Shown here piece by piece: positions 60,620-64,000 of a stretch of DNA of 64,000 nucleotides; position 1 is the first letter of the stretch; each line of letters opens with the position of its first letter. The position numbers were made by a program, and so were the translations under genes. The stretch is from Streblospio benedicti (taxonomy: Eukaryota; Annelida; Polychaeta; Spionida; Spionidae). The stretch spans positions 49,110,711-49,174,710 of the forward strand of contig CM032666.1 in assembly GCA_019095985.1 (NCBI GenBank), in the 5' to 3' direction. The notes under the pieces are model-generated. The model was not told the origin of the DNA and searched no databases. It saw nothing but the letters and a program-made list of their open reading frames with translations.

Positions 60620-61840
60620 ATGCATCATACAAGGGGGCAAAAGATGAAGCAGAGGTTAACAGGAGAATTGCGAAAAAATCTGGGAGCAACAGCAATAAAA
60701 GATGGTCCCAGTGAATTGTACTACGATTTGATTAAAGAAACAGCTGAGGAGAGCCTCAGAGCTGGCAACTATACCCACTGCCAGAATAGAAATATTCTTA
60801 AAGTTGCTGCACATGAGATTAGAGCAGAACAAAGATTAGATAAAGACATTCATAGAGAATTGTTTTTAATGCAAAATATTTTGAAAAATGAAGATTTAGA
60901 AAACAAGCATGCACCAGGATATATACAGGCAATTGGCATGAGTCCCTTTCATGTATATCTGTATTGTGAAGAGCAACATGCCACTATACTTCGATGCGAC
61001 AGGAAGCATGGTTACTAAAATTCCGGATCAGGATAAAAGAGTCCTAAACTATTCTCTAGTATCATCTTGTAAGCAAAGATCAAACAATGATGACAGTTAT
61101 CCACCAATTCCAATTACTGAGATGACAACGAATGGGCACAAAACATCTAGAGTTTCATCATTTTTGTTAGAAGTGAGATCAGACTTCAGACTAATCACTA
61201 ACAAAGATCTCTCCCCTAGCTATGTAGTAACGGACTTCTCGTGGGCACTTATTCACAGTGTAATGACAGCATTCAACCAAACAGAAATTTTCAGATACTT
61301 GGAGGATTCGTTTGAATATTTAGTTAATGCGCAATCAAACTTCAGATATAAAACCGTCTTATATCTATGCTGTGCACACATGACTAAATTACTAATAGGG
61401 AAATTGACACCCATAAAGAAAGATGTTGGAAAACATCGTTTTTTAAGTACATTATCGCAAGAGTAATCACTGCCTCAACGATGCAAGAACTTGATAGCAT
61501 CGTATATCATTTGTCTATCGTGTGCTGTGCACAGGAGAAAGGGGAGGAAGTTGACCAATCAGTGAAGGAGCTACAAAAAGAAATTGAAGGTCTTTCAATG
61601 GATGACATTGAAGTAGATTTGGATGATGATATTTATGTGCGAAAAGAAGAAAACACCCTGTATGAAAAATCGCCCTTCTTTAAACACTTCTCTGAAGTAC
61701 ACGAAAAAGGCAAAATCAAAATAACCCCCGGAATGAAGAAAACTTGCATGCGTTTCCAGAATTGCCAGAAATTTTAATCAAATATCTAGCATATGCACCT
61801 TTGTGGACTGCAATACTTTTAAATCATCAGGAAACACAGG
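60620..61840 (+). pseudogene. Broken transposase-like coding block with DATG motif
   Basis: Consecutive pieces in several frames read as one protein family: GELRKNLGATAIKDGPSELY, GYIQAIGMSPFHVYLYCEEQ, PLYFDATGSMVTKIP, SYVVTDFSWALIHSVMTAFN and KYLAYAPLWTAILLNHQETQ. The pattern of an aspartate in DATG, then a second in VTDFSW, resembles the RNase H-fold catalytic core of MULE-type and related transposases. I recall similar multicopy proteins of unknown name in other invertebrates, but I cannot name the superfamily. At least two disruptions separate the pieces, and no terminal repeats were found, so the copy is dead. Its neighbour downstream is a different element. Confidence 0.55.
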
Positions 61841-61841
61841 C

Positions 61842-61968
61842 TATAGGGCCATCTGGGGGGCAAGGTGGTTTGCAAAGAAGTGGTCTGCTCAAGTGGCAAT
61901 GGAGCGCAACATACAGTACAAAGAAATGTTTCCGATCGTGTTGGCTACGAGTGCCTTTTGTTAGGACT
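61842..61968 (+). mobile_element. Fossil retroelement fragment, RNase H-like (DIRS/Ngaro-type?)
   Basis: A short frame contains RWFAKKWSAQVAMERNIQYK and then EMFPIVLATSAF, which resembles the RNase H region of tyrosine-recombinase retroelements (the (K)ELFPIVLA motif). Only about 40 residues are present, with no other part of the element nearby. It is a broken fossil. It directly abuts the transposase-like block, so one element may have inserted into the other. Confidence 0.35.
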
Positions 61969-62120
61969 GCAACAAACAGAACCTTAAAGATGGACGAGCA
62001 GCAAATAATATGATTATGTCCTGATCAGTAATGCTGAATATTACTATGAATTTAAGGTAGTCCATGCGTAAAGTATAGATGATTTACTGTAATGTTTTTG
62101 TCAATTATGTTGGGCTGCAG

Positions 62121-63756
62121 GTTTGACCTACTGTCAAAATACACAGGCCGTTTTGAATAGAAGCATTGCAGACCAAGCCAGGACAACAGTCAACATGGCC
62201 ATGTACATCGGTCAGCACTGGAGCACTTCTGAAGTGAACTACAGGAGGAAGAACGACTATGCGGTAAGAAAATGAGAAGGAACATGTATAAATTGAAAAA
62301 AAAAAATCTGCATTGGCACTGCATTTCTTAGTAAATGATTACTTTAATATTTGTAGAATTTCTGTAGTTGAAAAATACTAGCAATGTCACGGCCACAAAA
62401 ATCAATACCACTGAATATTACTATGAATTTAAATCAGAGAAAATAGAAATAGAATTTGGTTGTGCATGTTAATATTGACATCTGAGGACTCTCGCCCAGC
62501 CTTTAGGGCTATATCACAGCCTCTGCCGGAACTAACCCTGGACCACTACCACTGTGGCACCTATATTCACCTCGCACTTAAGACAGGCGCATTAGAACTT
62601 TAGCCACTCGGTTCATATTCATGAAGCTTCGTCCAGTTTGTGGGGGCTCGTGGGCCAAAAACAATTATACAATAGCAGATTTCAGTGAACGAGAATAAAA
62701 ATGCAAGACCAGTCTTTTGTGATGGAGAAATGTGGAGGTAATGAAGGTCACAAAAAAAGAGATATTGGCTGTGAAAGCATACAGAAAGTTATCACCACTT
62801 ACACTTTGTACAGGTCATCCTAAAACTAAAAATGTGATACTGTGTTGAAACCAATGATATATACATATATATGTTCGAATGTAAAGATGTAAAATAGACT
62901 GTTGTTGGTCAGAGACCTGCTTCGAGGTGGGCAAAGAAACAATGGTCAAAGTTACTAAGTTCTCCTTCAGCCTCTGAGCGAGACCATGCGAGGAACGGAT
63001 ATCTCCCCCTAATCCACAGCCATTAGACGATGCTGCTCCACCCTCACCCTCCTCTGGCTTTATAATATACCCAGATGCGCCCACTTGCTTGGAGAATAGT
63101 CTTTCAGAGTGGAGTTGTACAGACAGTGATTGTTAAACATATTGGTCTTGTTTGTGTGTGATTAATGTTGTTGTTTTTGTGTTCCATATTTTTTCTGTGT
63201 GGGCCACTGGAACAAGACTACACTTTGCCGAACCATTAGGTCACCGAAAAACACCTAATTTGGACCAGTCGCCTAAGAAAACTGAAGTTGTACAGAGTGT
63301 TGGTAAAACAATATTTTAGTTGTGTTTGTGTTCCATATCATGATACACTGAAATAATACACTTTGCATGACCAAAAAACACCTAACGATTGAGTTCCTCC
63401 AGTTTGGTAAGTATTTTAGTCATTCATTCCATACTCATGAACCACTGGAGTTCCTCCAGTTTGTGAGTATTTGTAAGTATCTTAGCCCGTTAGTTTATAT
63501 TCATGATGCATTGAGCAAAGACAGAGGTCACAGCGCACACACATCACCAGGTAGCACAATGTAAGAATATTCTTACTAATATAAAGATTAAGAAGTTTTG
63601 AAGTACGTAAAAAGTATGCAACATCTACAAGGAGTCTGAAAAAAGATTTTACTTAAGGCTTCAAAGGTGAGTATAAAGATAAAGTAAAGGTATCAATAGA
63701 TCAATATATCAATATCATTTCAGAATGGAAATAGACCTGTCAGAACCAAGTCATAA
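62121..63756 (+). CDS. Two candidate exons of an unidentified gene (partial)
   Basis: 62121-62263 lies between an acceptor (GGGCTGCAG) and a good donor (GTAAGA). It encodes LTYCQNTQAVLNRSIADQAR, TTVNMAMYIGQHW and YRRKNDYA. It ends in phase 0 and can join 63724-63756 (acceptor ATTTCAG), which encodes NGNRPVRTKS and a stop. The first exon starts in phase 1, so more lies upstream, not identified. The local composition is less AT-rich than the flanks. I do not recognise the protein, and it may be part of the adjoining transposon debris. Confidence 0.3.
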
Positions 63757-63925
63757 ATGCCGCAAGTTGGACAAGGAGTCCCTCCAGGCTGAAACCAGAT
63801 CGTGCAGCCTCTAGCATGAGATGATTTCTAGTTCTAACCTATAACCCCACCATTGTGAATGGTTAACGACACTAACCAGTTGACAAAATTGGAAGTATTA
63901 TTGGTAAGTATTTTAGCAATTCAGT
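62595..63925 (+). repeat. Dispersed short repeats in the right-hand 1.4 kb
   Basis: Variants of GGTAAGTATTTTAGYCATTC followed by AGTTTATATTCATGA-GCA occur at about 62597, 63411, 63473 and 63903, with CTCCAGTTTG attached in two. A separate pair of blocks (GTGTTCCATAT ... ACACTTTG ... AAAAACACCTAA) occurs at about 63178-63264 and 63328-63386. The arrangement suggests local duplication. Confidence 0.55.
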
Positions 63926-64000
63926 TTATACGAGAGAAGGGAACCGGTGAAGCAGGGCCCGAGAACTCCACCCCCCAGGCCTCAGGTGTCAACTCTCATC

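Noticed and set aside
62815-63084. Minus-strand frame with VGASGYIIKPEEGEGG, considered as an upstream exon of the EB/PA gene
   Set aside because: No cysteine pattern, no signal peptide, and no acceptor-donor pair that fits the phase of the next exon.
1-64000. CRISPR arrays, bacterial operons, rRNA or intact tRNA genes
   Set aside because: None seen. The tRNA-like segments are SINE heads with extra body sequence and no complete cloverleaf that I could support.

Overview
This is animal genomic DNA. Genes are split by short GT-AG introns, spacers are AT-rich, and the background is SINEs, MITE-like inverted-repeat elements, a LINE tail and a Penelope-like retroelement. The gene set (a muscle myosin heavy chain without duplicated alternative exons, a gustatory-receptor-like protein, secreted PAN and EB/PA-domain proteins, an ankyrin/SOCS protein) fits a marine invertebrate, either a non-arthropod deuterostome or a lophotrochozoan. 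The phylum cannot be fixed from the sequence alone.

Layout. 1-11.5 kb is gene-free and repeat-rich: three inverted-repeat elements, a tRNA-derived SINE and a 100-N gap inside a foldback element. 11.5-24.9 kb is one complete striated-muscle-type myosin heavy chain gene on the + strand: TATA promoter with paired CCAAT boxes, a non-coding first exon and 20 coding exons giving 1941 residues with every junction in phase. 25-29 kb is spacer with a tandem repeat and an isolated TATA box. 29.1-33.9 kb (+) is a seven-exon gene for a 682-residue seven-helix protein that ends in the gustatory-receptor signature TYFFLLMQF. 34.4-37.2 kb (-) is a six-exon gene for a 229-residue secreted protein with two PAN/apple-like modules, each encoded by two exons in the same phase pattern. 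37.2-40.1 kb is spacer with a 50-bp-arm palindrome. 40.1-42.4 kb (+) is an ankyrin-repeat/SOCS-box protein of at least 681 residues. 45.0-47.7 kb (+) is a four-exon gene for a 242-residue single-pass membrane protein. 51.4-60.0 kb (-) is a nine-exon gene with the order EB, PA domain, EB, EB, then a Pro-Ala tail encoded by a minisatellite; its introns hold a LINE 3' end, a Penelope-like remnant and a small inverted-repeat element. 60.6-64 kb is mostly broken transposon coding sequence plus short repeats, with two possible exons of an unidentified gene.

The genes do not form an operon or an evident pathway. The main points of interest are the receptor-like gene with a roughly 300-residue disordered N-terminal extension, the two secreted cysteine-rich genes built by phase-symmetrical exon duplication, the coding minisatellite, and the undescribed foldback and palindromic elements. 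All splice models are manual: they rest on GT/AG sites, matching phases and protein family features, not on transcripts.
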